From NCBI RefSeq assembly GCF_003589595.1, contig NW_020656077.1, forward strand, positions 8,346,795 through 8,410,794: a stretch of DNA of 64,000 nucleotides. Direction: 5' to 3'. Position 1 is the stretch's first letter. Every line of letters starts with the position of its first letter. Of this stretch, positions 63,681 to 64,000 are shown one piece after another. The notes under the pieces were generated by a model, which was not told the DNA's origin, searched no databases, and saw only the letters and a list, made by a program, of their open reading frames with translations. The DNA comes from Hyposmocoma kahamanoa. Lineage: Eukaryota; Arthropoda; Insecta; Lepidoptera; Cosmopterigidae. The translations under genes and the position numbers were made by a program.

Positions 63681-64000
63681 GTTGTAAGGCAAAACACAAT
63701 ATTTTGCTATTTAACTTAAATATATCCTTTTTTATATACCTACATATATTATAGGTCTCACGTTTGAAGTTTTGTACATGTTGATGTTACTAATAAGAAA
63801 AACTTTATTTTAACAAGAAATTTTATCGATTTTATTTCTTTCTTTTTTGTACTTTCTTCTATATATTTGTATCAACACAAATTTTCCAATTAATAATTAA
63901 TTGACAGTTACTTTTCTAAACACGCCATTCGTACACCCTCCCGGTTGGTATTCTGGTTCAAATCGAGTTTTAAGCAAATTAATGTGTTAATCTATTTTGG

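Overview
The window looks like AT-rich intronic or intergenic DNA from an insect, most likely a moth or butterfly. Support comes from the repeats: a short block of the insect telomere motif CCTAA, degraded Jockey-, RTE- and R1-like LINE tails, BEL/Pao pol, and several interspersed repeats of a kind I associate with lepidopteran genomes. No bacterial-style gene organisation, rRNA, CRISPR array or functional tRNA was seen. There are three runs of N (10957-11056, 21462-21561, 41476-41875).

Only one convincing host coding exon is visible: 1196-1319 on the + strand, a first coding exon with a clear acceptor and donor that encodes a predicted signal peptide of 31 codons plus one base. No further exon of that gene could be recognised, so much of the window may be its long first intron. 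Three + strand GC-rich patches that end in splice-donor-like sequence (about 18.0-18.4, 33.7-33.8 and 39.4-39.6 kb) are candidate promoters or first exons. A fourth GC-rich patch (62.2-63.2 kb) is split by a transposon.

Most of the rest is mobile DNA. Cut-and-paste families: family A (8 copies, 7 of about 228-286 bp and one of 1.2 kb, all with 8-bp target duplications); family F (5 copies of about 510 bp or less, one with a perfect 8-bp duplication, still carrying the first exon of a THAP domain, hence P-element related); a second THAP-bearing element, S, at 13.6-13.9 kb; family H (4 copies of about 610 bp, TTAA-like flanks, a conserved 38-39 codon micro-ORF); and single foldback elements at 14.4, 38.4-39.2, 40.0 and 49.1-49.4 kb. 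Copy-and-paste families: tRNA-headed SINE E (8 copies), a poly(A)-ended repeat D (16 copies or parts), Jockey-like LINE tails of family I (4 copies), J/K LINE pieces at 4-7 kb, RTE-like tails, an R1-like 3' end at 27.7-29.1 kb and a BEL/Pao pol end at 55.1 kb. Two inverted copies of a block (M) with tandem ATGGCGGCCAT-bearing units lie at 46.7-48.0 and 59.5-61.3 kb.

Nested insertions give a relative chronology: the R1-like LINE, a family I LINE and SINE E have each inserted into D copies; F2 inserted into repeat G; H4 inserted into a GC-rich patch. All RT-derived frames are broken or truncated, so no autonomous element is intact here. Family assignments are from motif reading alone.
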